This document shows, piece by piece, positions 29,736 to 42,049 of a DNA stretch of 64,000 bases; the stretch's first letter is position 1, and each line of letters begins with the position of its first letter. The DNA is from Crambe crambe (Eukaryota; Porifera; Demospongiae; Poecilosclerida; Crambeidae). The translations under genes were made by a program, and so were the position numbers. Below the pieces are notes generated by a model. The model made no database searches. It had not been told where the DNA came from and was given only the letters and a program-made list of their open reading frames with translations. The stretch lies in contig OZ004582.1 in assembly GCA_963924555.1 (NCBI GenBank), positions 620,001 through 684,000 of the forward strand, written 5' to 3'.

Positions 29736-30280
29736 ACTGGATTTGCGAAAATTGCTAGAGGTTTTGCAATTGTAAATTTTGCGTTTACTCTACTGGATGA
29801 CAAGGAAGCAAAGGGAAACCACACACTAGCCATTTTAAAAGTGTCGGAAAGTTATGACAATTTGGCAGCTGCACTTCATGATATTATTGAAGAAGCTAAG
29901 GATTTGGATATACTGACTGTTGATAGCAAAGTATACCCCTGGGAGGGGACTGGAAATTCCTTGCCTTAGTCTGTGGTATAGAATCAGCCTCATCTATGTA
30001 TTTGGTGCAAATGAGCGGTGGGATATGAGCATCACTTGGTCATTGATGGACTCCAGAAAGGGTGGGGGGAGAACGATCGAAGAAATCACACAGAAAGCTA
30101 AACTGCCCAAATCAAACAAAAACCGCCACAATTGTAGCAGAGCACCACTATTCTCATTCATTCCCCCTAAATCGAGTAGTTATAGACTCTCTCCACTTGT
30201 TTCTCCGAATTGCAGATGTCTTAATTAACCTTCTGATCATTGATTTACTGAATAACAAATGCAAGAGCATCAAACCTTAA
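29733..30280 (+). pseudogene. Transposase-family relic (KVSESYDNLAAAL type)
   Basis: The first frame reads FTLLDDKEAKGNHTLAILKV, then SESYDNLAAALHDIIEEAKD and DILTVDSKVYP. After a shift near 29937 it reads GGDWKFLALVCGIESAS, after another near 29995 NERWDMSITWSLMD and RTIEEITQKAKLPKSNKNR, and after another near 30140 PLNRVVIDSLHLFLRI then DVLINLLIIDL. I recognise the sequence as part of a multicopy transposon-derived family in sponges and cnidarians, but not its formal name. At least three frameshifts mark it as a relic. GGDWKF and the D in RVVIDSLHLFLR may belong to a DDE core; that is a guess. Confidence 0.6.
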
Positions 30281-30303
30281 AAAAAACCACAAATTATAGC
30301 TAC

Positions 30304-31479
30304 TTAGCTGGCCTCTCTGTATAATGTATGCATAGACGAGCGTACTAACCTTTCCACAAAATTCATCAGTAGTTCATCAGTCAGTGGAAGGTTGTCTAAT
30401 GCTACATAGAATGCTCTGACACCTTTGTAGAACTCAGTGACCTGTGATTGACTTATATCTCCTTTGTCAAGTAGCTTCCGTAACTGTCTCTTTGTCATAA
30501 CTCCAACAAAAATGGACTGATCTAAAAAAACAACAACAACAAGAGATAGCTCGTAAGTGAGCATTTGCATTCTAATTCTTCACCTTGGAGCTGATCCTCT
30601 TTTTCCCTGTAGTTAAGGCTAGAAAAATCTCCATTAGCTGCCTTGATAGCTGCTACTGGCACAAACTTGCTAGCTAACTTGGTAAGAAAGGAATTCATTT
30701 GCTCATAAATCACTGCGATCAAAGGATCCTCCCTTTGAAGAAACATGTTGAAATGAATGAACACTTGAAGAACTGATTGGTAGAAATATTGTTGGAGTAC
30801 ACGACCAACAGCTCTCCAAGCTGAGCCACCTAGTGTTTACATGCTTCACTATTTCCCTATAACTGGTATCACAAAAGGTGCAATATTCTGCTAGGCTGGC
30901 TTTCTCTTAGTACTTTTATCAAACCAATAAAAGAGGTCTATAACCTCAACATTAAATTTTGAAACCTTTGCAAAGAAAAAGAAAATAGCTAAGTGAACTA
31001 TTATAAGGGCAACCAATGACTGTTATAGCAGGGTTCACACCTGTGATTCTTGTTGATTGAGTTTGTACAGCCCATATTTGTCAAGACCTATCCCCACGCA
31101 GTTCATCCATGAGATGTCGTAGTTTTCAAGGGCTCCTTGCATTTTTAAGAAAATTCCCTCAGCAGTAGAAGAAGACATAGACATATCTAAGAAGTGAACA
31201 ATACCATGGACAGGATTAAATATGCGGACAGTTAAAGGGTTCATCTTTTCAACGCCACTATCACTGGATCCATCAATAGATAGAGCATATCTGTCGTTGA
31301 AAAAAAGGTGCAATTGCTCCATTTATGATGCATGCAGTTTTTGTTTGTTTTGAAGCATATCCCTTTGCGATTTCACTGTCAGAGAAGATGTCACGAAAGA
31401 GTAACGTGAGCTCATCAGCCAAAGCTAATGGTACATTGTTCTGCACGAGTGCTATTGCCACTTTCACCTCAGCACGCAT
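30304..31479 (-). pseudogene. hAT-family transposase relic, middle part
   Basis: Read from 31479 down: VKVAIALVQNNVPLALADEL, then IAKGYASKQTKTACIINGAI (an entry region of one hAT group), then YALSIDGSSDSGVEKMNPLT with the catalytic-type aspartate, MSSSTAEGIFLKMQGALENY and WMNCVGIGLD. After a gap at 31035-30770: NMFLQREDPLIAVIYEQMNS, ASKFVPVAAIKAANGDFSSL, and after an apparent intron near 30540-30580 DQSIFVGVMTKRQLRKLLDK to 30304. The C-terminal dimerisation block is missing, and the internal order is broken by stops. I see no element ends. Confidence 0.65.
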
Positions 31480-31559
31480 GACCTTTAAAAAAAAGTCACA
31501 GTGAAAGCAATAAGTAAATACAATAAATCTAGCTATACCTTCTCAGATACTGGTTATGG

Positions 31560-31860
31560 TAATATACTTATGATATATAGGTTTTCCACAGTAGCCAATT
31601 TGGCTGATCACCTTAAGGTTGCACATAGTTGGCCTATGTCAATCGAAAGTATGTCATTCAATGCTTTTAGAGCATGGAAATCGGATACTGAAAGGAAAAC
31701 ACACTCATTCTTTGTTCAGAATTCTTCCAAGAAAAAATGTGGGAATCTTTATCTCGATTGTGATAGAAGTGGCATATACACTTCAAAGGGTAAAGGAAAA
31801 TGGTCATTGAAAAATCAAGGAAGCAACAAAATTTGTGTAACCTGCACATCTTACATTATT
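31560..31860 (+). pseudogene. MULE/FAR1-like N-terminal domain fragment
   Basis: Reading LADHLKVAHSWPMSIESMSF, FRAWKSDTERKTHSFFVQNS, LYLDCDRSGIYTSKGKGKWS and CVTCTSYI. The pattern (F..W...E......, C.RSG.Y.SKG.GKRS.K.QGS.K....CTSYI) is the zinc-binding N-terminal module that precedes MULE-type transposases in animal genomes. It is cut at its C-terminus by the LTR-like end of the Gypsy relic at about 31858. Confidence 0.6.
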
Positions 31861-34472
31861 ATTGCACACACAATGACATCATGACAAATTACAACAATGA
31901 CATAATTACTTCACAATTCCCCCTCCTGAGAGGAAACCTTGTACACCAAAAACATGGGTACAGAAAAGAAACAAAACCAAAAAAACAACAACAACAAAAA
32001 CCACAACTCGTGACTGCATTGAAACTGATGATGCGGAAAGGACCATGGTAAGGTCGAGCAAACTTCCACGTTGTGCCTTCTACCTCACTAGGCATGCAAA
32101 CCATCACCTACTGCTTTGCCGTGCGATCGTAAGTCTTCTTCTGTCGTTGCTGTGCAATCTGAATGTTCTCCTGAGCAAGCTTCCATGCGCTGTTTAGTCC
32201 TGTGAGTAGTTCAGTTTATGTACGCAGTGCATTCGCGCGAGAGGGCGCCCAGCACCATACACCAAAAAGAACGGTGACTCCTTTGTCGATTCCTGTACAG
32301 TGATGCGATATGCATAAAGAACATAGGGAAGATGTTTGTCCCAATCCTGCCCAAATCTTTCACCTGTTCGCCAACATCTGAATCATTTGTTTGAGGGTGG
32401 TACCCGGAAGTATTCACCTTCTTCACTGCAAATAGTGCACACACCTCTGCCACTAACTCTGACATGAAATTTGCACCCCGGTCAGACAAAAGTTCAGCTG
32501 GCGCACCATGCCTACATATCATACCTTCAACCATTGTTTCAGCAGTTTGGTTCGGCACTGCAAAAACCTCAACCCATTTGGTTAAGTAGTCTATAAAGAC
32601 AACTGCATATTGGTTTCCTTCTAATGTCAACGGTAACTTCAAACATCTACACCTAGCCGGTGAAACGGGCCCCCAACTGGAATGGGTTGTAAAGCTGGTC
32701 TAGTTGTCTGACCTGCCCCTTTCCTTGATGCACACACTAGGATCTACAATATTGACGGACATCCGATCTCATGCCTAGCCACCAGTGCCTTCTGCGAAGA
32801 AGTTGATATATCCTTTTCTCTGCAAAGTGACCAGAGAATCTGCCATCATGAGCTTCCTGCATCAACTGTTCACGTCTGCCCTATGGTATAGCTAACGAAG
32901 GGTTTTCATGATGAAGACTGGCATCAACGAGGTCAAAGTACTTGCTTTGAAAGACTATCCTACGTGCCTCTTTCTCACTAGTAGGTAATGCACCAGATTT
33001 GAGGTAGTCTATCATTGACTGGGTCTTCATACTGCTCTGCACCAAATTCAGTTGTTGCCACTTCAACAGCTGCCATTGCTGCTGTCATCACTGGACAATG
33101 CATCTGCACTCAGATTGGACTTCCCAGAGCGATGTTTGATTTCTAAGTCCATTTCTTGGATAGTCATGGCCCAGTGGGCGAGTTTTGCCGAGGCGTACAT
33201 GCTGCATGATCAGTCAGCACTACACAGTGATGGCCCAACAGATAAGCCCTGAAATACTTCACTGCCCACACAAGACCTAGTGTCTCTAGTTCTGTAATTG
33301 GAAAGTTCCTCTCATGTTTATGAAGAGTCCTTGAGGCATATGCAACTGGATGTAGCAAGCCTTTTTCATCTTTCTGGGATAGTATAGCACCCAGACCTGC
33401 CAAACTGGCATCAGTTTCCAGGATAAACTGATGACCTGGCCCAAAATGAGGGTAAGCGAGCACTGGAGCACTACAATGTTGACACTCAACAGTCCACTCA
33501 TAGGGAACACCCTTTTTTGTTAAAGCATACCTTTGCGAAAGCTCGAATGAAACGCCTGTAATAGGATAATTGCCTTAACCAGTTGGTTCTGGATAGTTTC
33601 AAACTTTTGCCGTCTTTGCTGGATCAGGGCCTATGCCTCTCTTTGATATGGTATAACCAAGGTATTGCTTGTATATTCACTACCATGCTGATCACCACAT
33701 ACCTGACCATAACCCACAGCCTCGTTAGCACAACCACAACTATTCTCAGCTACACTCTCACTTGCCTGCACACCAACACTGTCAGCCTTTACAACCCCAA
33801 TGATGTACCTCCATCCAAGTGTACAACTTGTTGCTGAAAGTTGACAACAGGAATAATGATTTATCCTGGTCACTGACTGACACATATCAGTGCATCAGGA
33901 GAACTGATGAATCTCCAATGACTTGTCTGGTTCAAATACCACACACACACCCTTCATTACCTCCATCAGCCTCTACTAAAGACATTGCCCTTGCTGGCAC
34001 TGCCTTACTCTGGATAAAATTGACTCTAGGAAGCTTCTGTCTTCCGTCCTCCTTTCGCATTCAGAAATGAAAGTCCAAGTGGCGGTGCTGCGTTCATAGC
34101 TTTACCGTAGGTGGTTCAAGCTTTGGCACAGGCTTCCCAAGACTCTGTAAGTGTTTGCCGATTTTGTGTAGGGTTGACCTTGAGATAATACTCCGGAGTA
34201 GTTTCCTCAGTATTTCTCCTGTAGGTAGATTTCCTTTTGATATCTGTTGGCTGCCCAAGGCCTTCACTTCTCGCGTGGACATAAACTTTGGTCCAACATC
34301 TGTGAATCTAGTAGGAAATACTAGAAAAAGATTGTCTAGGGATTCAGCTTCAATGGCAGGGTCGCCAAATGTAACATTAGTGCTAGATAACTCTTAATCA
34401 TAGAATGCACATGGTTATTCTTATTATTGCACACGCAATGACGTCATGACAACATAATGACTAATTACTTCA
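31861..34472 (-). mobile_element. Internally deleted Ty3/Gypsy element, minus strand
   Basis: A 103-bp LTR-like block lies at 34370-34472 (minus strand TGAAGTAATT to ATGTTACA). It is followed on the minus strand by a primer-site-like tttggcgaccc (34358-34369). The other end has a truncated LTR copy (about 31858-31913) preceded by a polypurine tract (plus caattccccctcctgag, 31914-31930). Only fragments of gag-pol remain between them. Confidence 0.75.
32211..34369 (-). pseudogene. Gypsy gag-pol fragments: RNase H and integrase
   Basis: From 34369 down: a gag-side fragment (34360-34094), an uninformative stretch, the RT/RNase H connection (YAFTKKGVPYEW near 33515), RNase H (ILETDASLAGLGAILSQKDE, RNFPITELETLGLVWAVKYF and VVLTDHAA, 33463-33215) and the integrase core (VVFIDYLTKWVEVFAVPNQT, HGAPAELLSDRGANFMSELV, then GYHPQTND, 32640-32385). 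The first two integrase aspartates are present; the region with the final glutamate is frameshifted. Most of the RT palm is missing. A C-terminal tail (KFARPYHGPFRI) appears near 32080. Confidence 0.75.
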
Positions 34473-34535
34473 CAATTCCCCCTCTTGAGAGGAAACCTCG
34501 TCCTCAAGGAACACCAAAAACATGGGTACAATAAT
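34473..34535 (-). repeat. Extra copy of the Gypsy pol end and polypurine tract beyond the LTR
   Basis: The sequence caattccccctcttgagagg through aaaaacatgggtaca is also found at 31914-31975, inside the element next to its 3' LTR. Its presence outside the 5' LTR implies that a second element copy once shared this LTR. Confidence 0.7.
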
Positions 34536-36474
34536 TACAGGACAGTGACATCCCTGCCATATCCAGAGCAGGGACCAGTATGAGGCATGGATATAGAGTC
34601 TGTGATGTCAAAGTCACTGTGTTTGGCCTTTCAAGACAAGTCTGGAAGGCTCTGGAGGGTGCCAAACTGGCAGGGTTGAAGATGAACAAGTCATCCTGAC
34701 ACTTCCTGCATTTAAATAAAAGATATACATTGTACTTAATGATATTCATGATTTCACATATCCGAATTTTTGGCATATACGAACAGGGGTCGGTCCCGAT
34801 GGGTTCGGATATTGACTGGTACAGTACAACCAAGATGTAGCAGTGCATAAATATCAGGAAAGAAATCCTTATCACATTGCTGGATGGCAGTTGCCAGAGT
34901 AGCCTTCCATCTCAACAACAAATCATCATTATAAAAAGAAATTAAATCTTCAAAGCAAACATCATTAACATTATACTTTACGAATGTCACCAACCTCATC
35001 TATTACATCTTTGACTTTAGAGTAGGCATACACAATGTCACTAGCTCTGTACTGAAGCTTAATACTGACAGGTTTAATTCATTGTTACCACAAAGGATGT
35101 AATGAATGAAAAAGATTGAAACATTTAAAATAAACCATTAGCACATGTTGAATCTCGTTCAATCCATCGAGTACGACACAGGTCTTTAACTTTAACTATG
35201 CTACTTGTCTTATCGATAACTTTCTCAAGAAAATTTTGCCGTTTAGAACTATTATTTAAAAAAAAGCTGATTCAGTCACTGTGGCATATTCTTAATTGCT
35301 ACAATCATGCTTGAATAATACATAAATTAAGGATATGTGAATTAGCTTTAGGGTTGACCGCCATAAGACGCCCTTGTACACCAGATTTACCGGACATGTT
35401 GGAAGCACCATCGTACCCAATCACCAATATCCAAACCATAACTAATTAACACATCTTAGAGCTTATTTGCTAATATTTTTCCTTTCTACTGTAACAAGTT
35501 TGCCCATCCACACAAATCTGAGTACAATAGACACTTGTTCTTCATTCCCAACATCAACCACCTCATCACATAGAATAGAATACCATTTTGCTGCCTTTAT
35601 ATCTTTAAGTATTTTATCTCTAAGGTGTTCACCAATGCATTCAATAATCTCATTTTGAGTAGTCTTGCTGGCATTCCTAGCAGCTGACTAAAGATGATCA
35701 CCCAAGATTCTATTTCCAGATTTTACAGCAAAATCCACTAGAGCAAGAAAATTTCCCGTTATTCCCAGCATCAGCTGTGCTGTCACCTCTGAGAGATATG
35801 CACTGCCTACCACAAAACGAAACAGCTTCAGCTAATGATCTTATAATGTACCTATTCCTTAATACTTCCTCTTTATTAGTTTGCCGAATGCGATCTTCAA
35901 TGGAAGAACCAGGCTTATTCATATTAGTTTTAAGAGCATCTACTTGAGTCATAGCAAGCTGATGATATTTTTTTGAGTTATGAGAAGCAAATCTTGTAGA
36001 CTTCTTAGTCCAATGATCAAATTTTTTACATACCAACTGACCTAGGCTTTTAACATTTGCAAACAGTACATATTGAAGCCCATCTATAAATCTGCTAGGA
36101 AATTTAAAACTAGAGTAAAGGATTAATTAAAAGGAAATATTTTTTCTTTAGAGGTAAATTGCGAACTACTGATTGCAGCATTGACCGCAATAATAAGCCA
36201 ATATCATCACATATATCAATATTACAGGGTTGCAAGGCACCTGCATGAGACAACGATTCCTATACCACACAGAATCATATATTATTATGCTCAATCTACA
36301 TGGTGGAGAATCATCACTATCAAGAGGATCATCAATAATATCATACTCAACATAATGCGCATCACACTGAGAAGATGGAAGATCAGTGGGAGAGACAAGG
36401 GCAGTGACATGGTCACTATGGAGATTGGCAGGTGGAGAAGATAAATCCAGAGAAGATGAATCCAAATCAATCAT
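34504..36474 (-). pseudogene. hAT transposase relic, ZMYM1-like type
   Basis: Read downward: an acidic serine-rich N-terminus (36474-36280), then CKKFDHWTKKSTRFASHNSK and RSLAEAVSFCGRQCISLRGD (36040-35740), then after a frameshift YSILCDEVVDVGNEEQVSIV (about 35590-35530; the D of CDE is the first catalytic aspartate), and a C-terminal piece DFFPDIYALLHLGCTVPV with a fragment of the hAT dimerisation region (34999-34754). The CGRQxIxLRG motif is shared with the relic at 53172-53939. Several frameshifts and a large central gap make it non-functional. Confidence 0.65.
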
Positions 36475-36639
36475 AGATGTAGCAACTGAGCTGGGGCTCA
36501 GGGCTTGGTCTGTGGTTTTCTGACATTTGTAACAGTGGCTAACATTCGAAACGTTAAAACGTTGGTGGTTAGATAATCTAAATGCCTCAATCTGAGCTGA
36601 GCTACGACTTACTTATTAGTCAAGCAGATATGTGTAACT

Positions 36640-39600
36640 ATCGTGCTTTTCGTTGGAAGTATGAAACTTGGTAACATGCTAGAGCATACCATAAGAAAAT
36701 TTTGTGGCTATAGGGACATTTGAGATTTCGTCCTTTACAAAAATGGCGGCCAATTTTCCGAAATAGCCGATATCGGTTTAATAAATTCATGTCAAATGTG
36801 TTTTAGAGGTGTTTTCATCCTCCAAAAGAGCTTCATAATATAATTAAAGTGCATGAATGATTAAAAAAATTAGTCGTTGCAATATCCTCCACAGTTACAA
36901 AGAGCAGTGCATTGAAGCGCAGCGCCCCCTGCATTCTTTCTTGCACCCACAGCGAATCAGCTCTCTGCATGCTTGTGTAGCTTCTGGCAGAGTTGTCCAA
37001 AATGCTTCCCATCCCTGATCTTGGTCCTTCTTTTTCCACCCCCAGTCTCCTGGAGAGGGAAGTTCTGGGGCTGCAATCATCAATTGGGCCCAGCAGTGAC
37101 CAGCCTGGTAGGCTGCCCTTTTGATGTGCTGAATAAGTGCAGCTTGTGTAGGTGGTAGTCGATCAATTGTTCTCCCTTTCTTTGTGAAGAGTTCTTTTCT
37201 GGCCTCATTCACACACTCAAGACTGCTTGTGCGGTCATATAGCAGGACTACAAACCGTTCCAGAAGAGGTAGCCATGCACTGTACACTTGGTGTACCAGC
37301 TAATGCACAAAATGCAGGAGTGACTGAATCGTACAATTTCCAGGTGTTCCATGAAGATCTTTTGCTCTTTCCACCAAAAAAAGACACCGTGTCACATCCC
37401 GTCAGTGCATGAAAGAAAGGCAAGGCAATACACCTTTGAGGACCCAGAGCATTAGCTAGCTTGTGAATTGGAAGGAACCTAAAATGTTTCCCTGCTCCAA
37501 ATGCAACCCAGAGTTCAGTTATTCCCAATCGCTGGGCTGATGTGATGGCTAATACAACAACATCTGTGTCCACTGTGCGAATTGACACTTTGTTGTATTG
37601 TTGCCTCACGGCGTCCTCCAGATGAAGTAGCATACGGGTGTCGGCTTCTTCATGTGTACATGGTGCCAAACCTGCAACATTCTCACAATTGTTGCAAAGA
37701 ACTTCAGTTAGGCATGTGGTAATGATTTGTTTGTTGGTATCAATGCCTGAAACTTGTGTTGACAGAAAGGAAAATAACTCGGTTTTGTTTTCATCGATTC
37801 GCAGAAATTCCCGCCAATTTTGTGGAACCACACTGGATGCTTCCACTCGTCTTCTGATACCGTTCCCCCTCTTGCTGCGTGTATCTGCTTTCAAACATTC
37901 AGGCTTGTAGACATCCCAAACAAGATCTAGTCTGGACACATGCTGGAGTTGTGACTGGATATACGGCAAAAACACTTTGTTGGCGTAGTCCTGGAATGTT
38001 TTTGAATTCACTGGTTTCAGCATGTTAACAATAGCAGCACCGTCAAGGATGAGGACTTCCACTGTAGGACTAAGCAAAGATACTGGAACAAGCTCTTCCA
38101 GGCAGTGCAGCAACTCTGATTTGTCCCCATCTCGTATGATACCATTCTTTGACAATACTGGTGGACATACCTGGTTTTCATGACAGAAGAAATCATCCAG
38201 ATCTCCATTCCGTGTTGAGATGCAATGTATAGCCTAAAAAAAAGAGAACAATCATTCTTCAGGGATGAAAGTTGCAGTTGCTTGCTTGACTTCCGCTGAA
38301 CTGGAGGTCGGCTAAAGAGATGAAGATTGTTTCTTTTGATAGGGTCAGCAATTGCCTTGGTCTGCTTCACTAATCTTTCTTCAACATAGGCTTCATATTG
38401 GTCGATGCCAAGTTGTTCAATCTCTTTAATTGCATCACTCACAGCTACATGTACAATGTTTCGGCTGTCCAGCACCAGAAGATCTTCACTATCTTCAAGG
38501 AATGGATTTCCCATTTCTTCAAAAACTTCAGTTAGCGATTGAACATCTCGTGCAAATGCTGACTGTATGTGCTGCTTTTGTTCATGGTGACAGGTTTCTG
38601 TGTTGTGTTTCTTCTCAGCAGAGGTCTGGAATTCTCCTATTAAACGAGCCATTTCAGAGCCTGAGACCATCCATCGATGAAAAGCTGCAGAGTTTTCTGT
38701 CAACCCAATAGCTCCGCCATCACCTTTCACCACGGCATTATTTTGCTCATGAGCCTGATCTATAGCAATAGCTGAAAATGAGCGCTTGGACTTCTTGACT
38801 ACAAACTTCCCCTTGACAAATTCTGCATAGACACAATTGGGGTCCACCTGGCATAATGAGTATGGTCCAGGGCAAAAAACCATGGAATGATCTTTGCAAG
38901 AGCTTGAACATAAAGTTCGAAAAATTTCCCTCACGTAGTGATCTCACAAAAATCAGTACATACAATTCCAACTGTAAAATAATGGACCAAAAGTGAAACT
39001 GGGGACATTTTTTGGCCTTTTCACTGCACCATTCTTCGAGTGTTACGTCTTGAGTTTCATTTTCTAGTGTCTCGACATAGGCCTTCTTTAGAAGCAAGTA
39101 CAGGCTACTAACAGTAATTTGATGAGCCCGTCATGTACGTGTCACATGTGAAGCTTTCAAAAATGAGTCAGCTGTTCCACTAGAAGCTATCCCAGCTTGG
39201 GTAAGTGCTCCAGTCCAGCCACTGTCTTCCAAGAGATTCCCAAGCAGCCTAAGAGCCCCCATCTCAAAATGTAATCCACCAAACATCACGACATAGTGAT
39301 CCTCTCCATGGGTAGACGACCAACTCCATTGTATTTGTTTTGCAATTGCATACAATGGTTGATCACAGGCTATGATAGGCACTTGACCAGGATTAACAAC
39401 ATCAACGGCTGCTTTAACAACATCCATTGCATGGCGAATCATTGCCACAGATTTGGAGTCTTCACGATAAAGAGGTAGTAGAGATGAGATTGCCAGCTCA
39501 CTACTATTTTGAGGTAATGTTGAAGCTTGAGAGTTAGCATGGTATGCAGCCCAGGAGATCATTTCATTCCCTTGTAGTGTTTCACCACCGCCAATAGTTT

Positions 39601-41705
39601 GCCTCAAATGCTCCAGCCACCTGTAAGAAAAGGTTTCATGAGCAATATTTCTAACCATAATGTGCTCAACTCACATGTGTTCTTTTGAAAGTGCTTGTGA
39701 GATGAGCTGGAGGTCACCACTACTTGGTCTTTGCTTGGGTGGTGGATCACACTTGACAAGTGTAGCTGGAGGAACATTGGTATAGGCCTCTGGCAAACTC
39801 GCCAACTTTTGGTTGCTGCCATCAGCATCGCTGATTGGAGTAAGAGCTGGTTGAGGTGTTCCGGAACAGTCGCTGTCTGGATGTTGGAATATAGAAAGTC
39901 CAGTTCCATGAAGAGATCCCTGTGCCCCTTCTGAGCTGAAGAGGGCACACTACTCCTTGGGAGTTGTACAAATGACAAATCCTGTTACCCAGCATAGTAG
40001 AGATGGCAAGTACACGGTCATATGGAATGCTCAATCCAAGCTCAAACATGTAATGCACCAACTCACGTTTTCGAGTTTTGGAGTGGATGAGTGTTCCCAA
40101 AAGGATAGGTAGAGGTGTCTCTCTTTCTCGGCTATGCTTGTGTACTTGCACTTGAGTTTTCTCGACGACGTATTGTGGTATTGTACATCAATACCTGTGA
40201 AATCGTCAGAACAGGCTGTGGTATAGCCATGAGAGATGATGGCACTGATTCCTCCTGGCACTTGCTATCAAAAGATCCATCAAATTTCTGCAGCATGTCT
40301 CTTCTTACAATTCTTGCAGCCCTTGCAAGAATAACAGCATCGTTATCAGCATCATACTTACACGCCTTGCTCAGTGCAGAGCCAATATGTTCATTTCCAA
40401 TGAGAACTAAATTTCTTCCTTGCTTGTGAGCTTCCATGTCTGGAAAGAAACTCAAAATTCTATCCTTGAGCTTAGTTGAATGAATACGGCCTGCAGCACC
40501 AGTCCCCAGCTGCTTCAGTCTAGTGGTGTAGAGACTGATCAAGTCAGTGAGTTTGAAGATTGGGGCCAACTCAGTGTCTTTGCGACAATCTTCAATCAAT
40601 TCAGCGAATGCTATACCATGGTTCAGTGCATCAGCATTGGTGTCCTCTGATGTTGTAGTTTCTCTGGCTCGATTATACAACGAAACAAGACAAGGTAAAT
40701 GATACAAAGCATCTTGTGCGATTAAATCTCCAGCGCTCAACTTGGCAAGCAGCTGCTTGTCTTGCAATTTCACAGCACATTGCCTGACTCGGACATCCAT
40801 TCCGAATGTTGATGCCTTGCACAAGGACTTACCTGTGGTAGCCGGCTTGCCACAAAAGAAGCATGTCTCACTGGAAGAACTTGGCTCTCCGGAGCTCAGC
40901 CTGGTGAATTTCATAGGGGTTTCTGTCTGCTCTTCCGCTGGTCTTTTTCTGTTCCCAGCACGAAGTAGTTGAGTTTTGTTATACCGAAGCCTGCAACAAT
41001 CATGCCACTTGCTTTTTGCCTGCGCAGGGTAATTTCAATGCCATCACCTTCGTCAAATCGCGCTAAGTTCATTTTTCTGGGCAAGCAACCAATCTTATCA
41101 AACCCTTCCAACAGACCAGCCATTGTCATGTAGCCTGCCCCCTGAGAGTCACGTTTAGAGTCTGCAGGACAGCGAAGCACTTCCGATGTATGCTCCTGGC
41201 ACAGAGCACACTTGCTCCAGTCAGTAGTGAGGTACAGCTGTGATGACTGAAGCTGTTCTGGGCCAACTACCTTGTGTTGCTTATCCATTGTTCCTATCAT
41301 AAACACAGGGCTAGAATAGAGAATTATTTTTTAACAATGCTTACCTTGAGCTATGGTGTGGATCTTTCTCCTTCAGAGAGCTAGGCTATGTGGCAGGGGT
41401 CAGCTGGCAGGGTCAGCTGAATCAGGTGACAGGATAAAGACATTAACACCTACATGATGTTAATTAGCTACAGCTTTTCATGTAGCCAGGCAAGTGTATT
41501 TTTTAGTGAAAACTTCAAACCATGTCCCCAAAACAACATTAGGGTAAGTATAACAAACTGTAAGCAGATCTTTAACAATTGAGTACGGCTCGTGTCATGT
41601 GATGTATCAGCAATGTCCCTATAGCCAAAAATACTCCTAATGGCAGTACCAAACTACATACCAAGTTTCATGCTTCTATCATCAAAAGCACGATTTGGCC
41701 ATAAT
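36640..41705. mobile_element. Candidate DNA transposon carrying a giant PIN-like gene
   Basis: Near 36655-36730 the sequence gtgctttt, gaagtatgaaacttggta, tggctatagggacatt occurs, and the same words in the same order appear in reverse complement at about 41610-41695. The two blocks (about 80-100 bp, moderately diverged) flank the single large minus-strand gene and are plausible terminal inverted repeats. I could not define exact ends or a target duplication. Confidence 0.55.
36895..41306 (-). pseudogene. Very large transposon-associated protein with a PIN/FEN-like region, degenerate
   Basis: About 1300-1400 aa are spread over frames: 41306-41030 (CALCQ..T.E.L.CP zinc-like), 40914-40132 (CFFCGKP zinc-like motif, then YDADNDAVILARAARIVRRD), 40151-39822, about 39960-39131 (WLEHLRQTIGGGETLQGNEM, IACDQPLYAIAKQIQW), 39097-38747, 38934-38220, 38155-37235 (LILDGAAIVNMLKP, DLVWDVYKPECLKADTRSKR, CTHEEADTRMLLHLEDAV, VSIRTVDTDVVVLAI, HALTGCDTVSFFGGKSK) and 37287-36895 (ending CGCKKECRGRC). 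The acidic set D..I, EEADTR, DTDVV in that order resembles the metal site of PIN/FEN-type nucleases. A TGA at about 39133 sits where an arginine (CGA) is expected, and at least five frameshifts are needed. The family is multicopy in sponges, cnidarians and fish; its function is unknown to me. Confidence 0.7.
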
Positions 41706-42049
41706 ACTTAGGTAGTTAAATCTTGAGATAAAGTCACCTTGGCTGGATAAAAAAGGAGTCTAACTTACTTTGATGTGTCATCTCAGACAATTCCTACAGA
41801 CTTTCATCTTTTAACAATGAACTGAACAAATGAAATTCTCACCAAAAAAATGATAATAATGTTTTGTACATGTGAGTGTGCGTTAACTAAGAGTTAGTGA
41901 GCTAGTCCTGGCTACGCGAGACTACTGCTGATCAGGCAGAGACCATGGATCATAAAGGCTAGCTGCCCTTCAGTCCTTCTTCAGTCCTTATAGTCGACCC
42001 TAAAAAAAGGGGGGTTCAGACGAACTTAGTCGAACCTTCTCTGGATCCG

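Noticed and set aside
34370-34472. Same family as the 169-bp LTRs at 47744
   Set aside because: Only the LTR end and primer-site region (TGTTACATTTGG) are alike; the LTR bodies differ.
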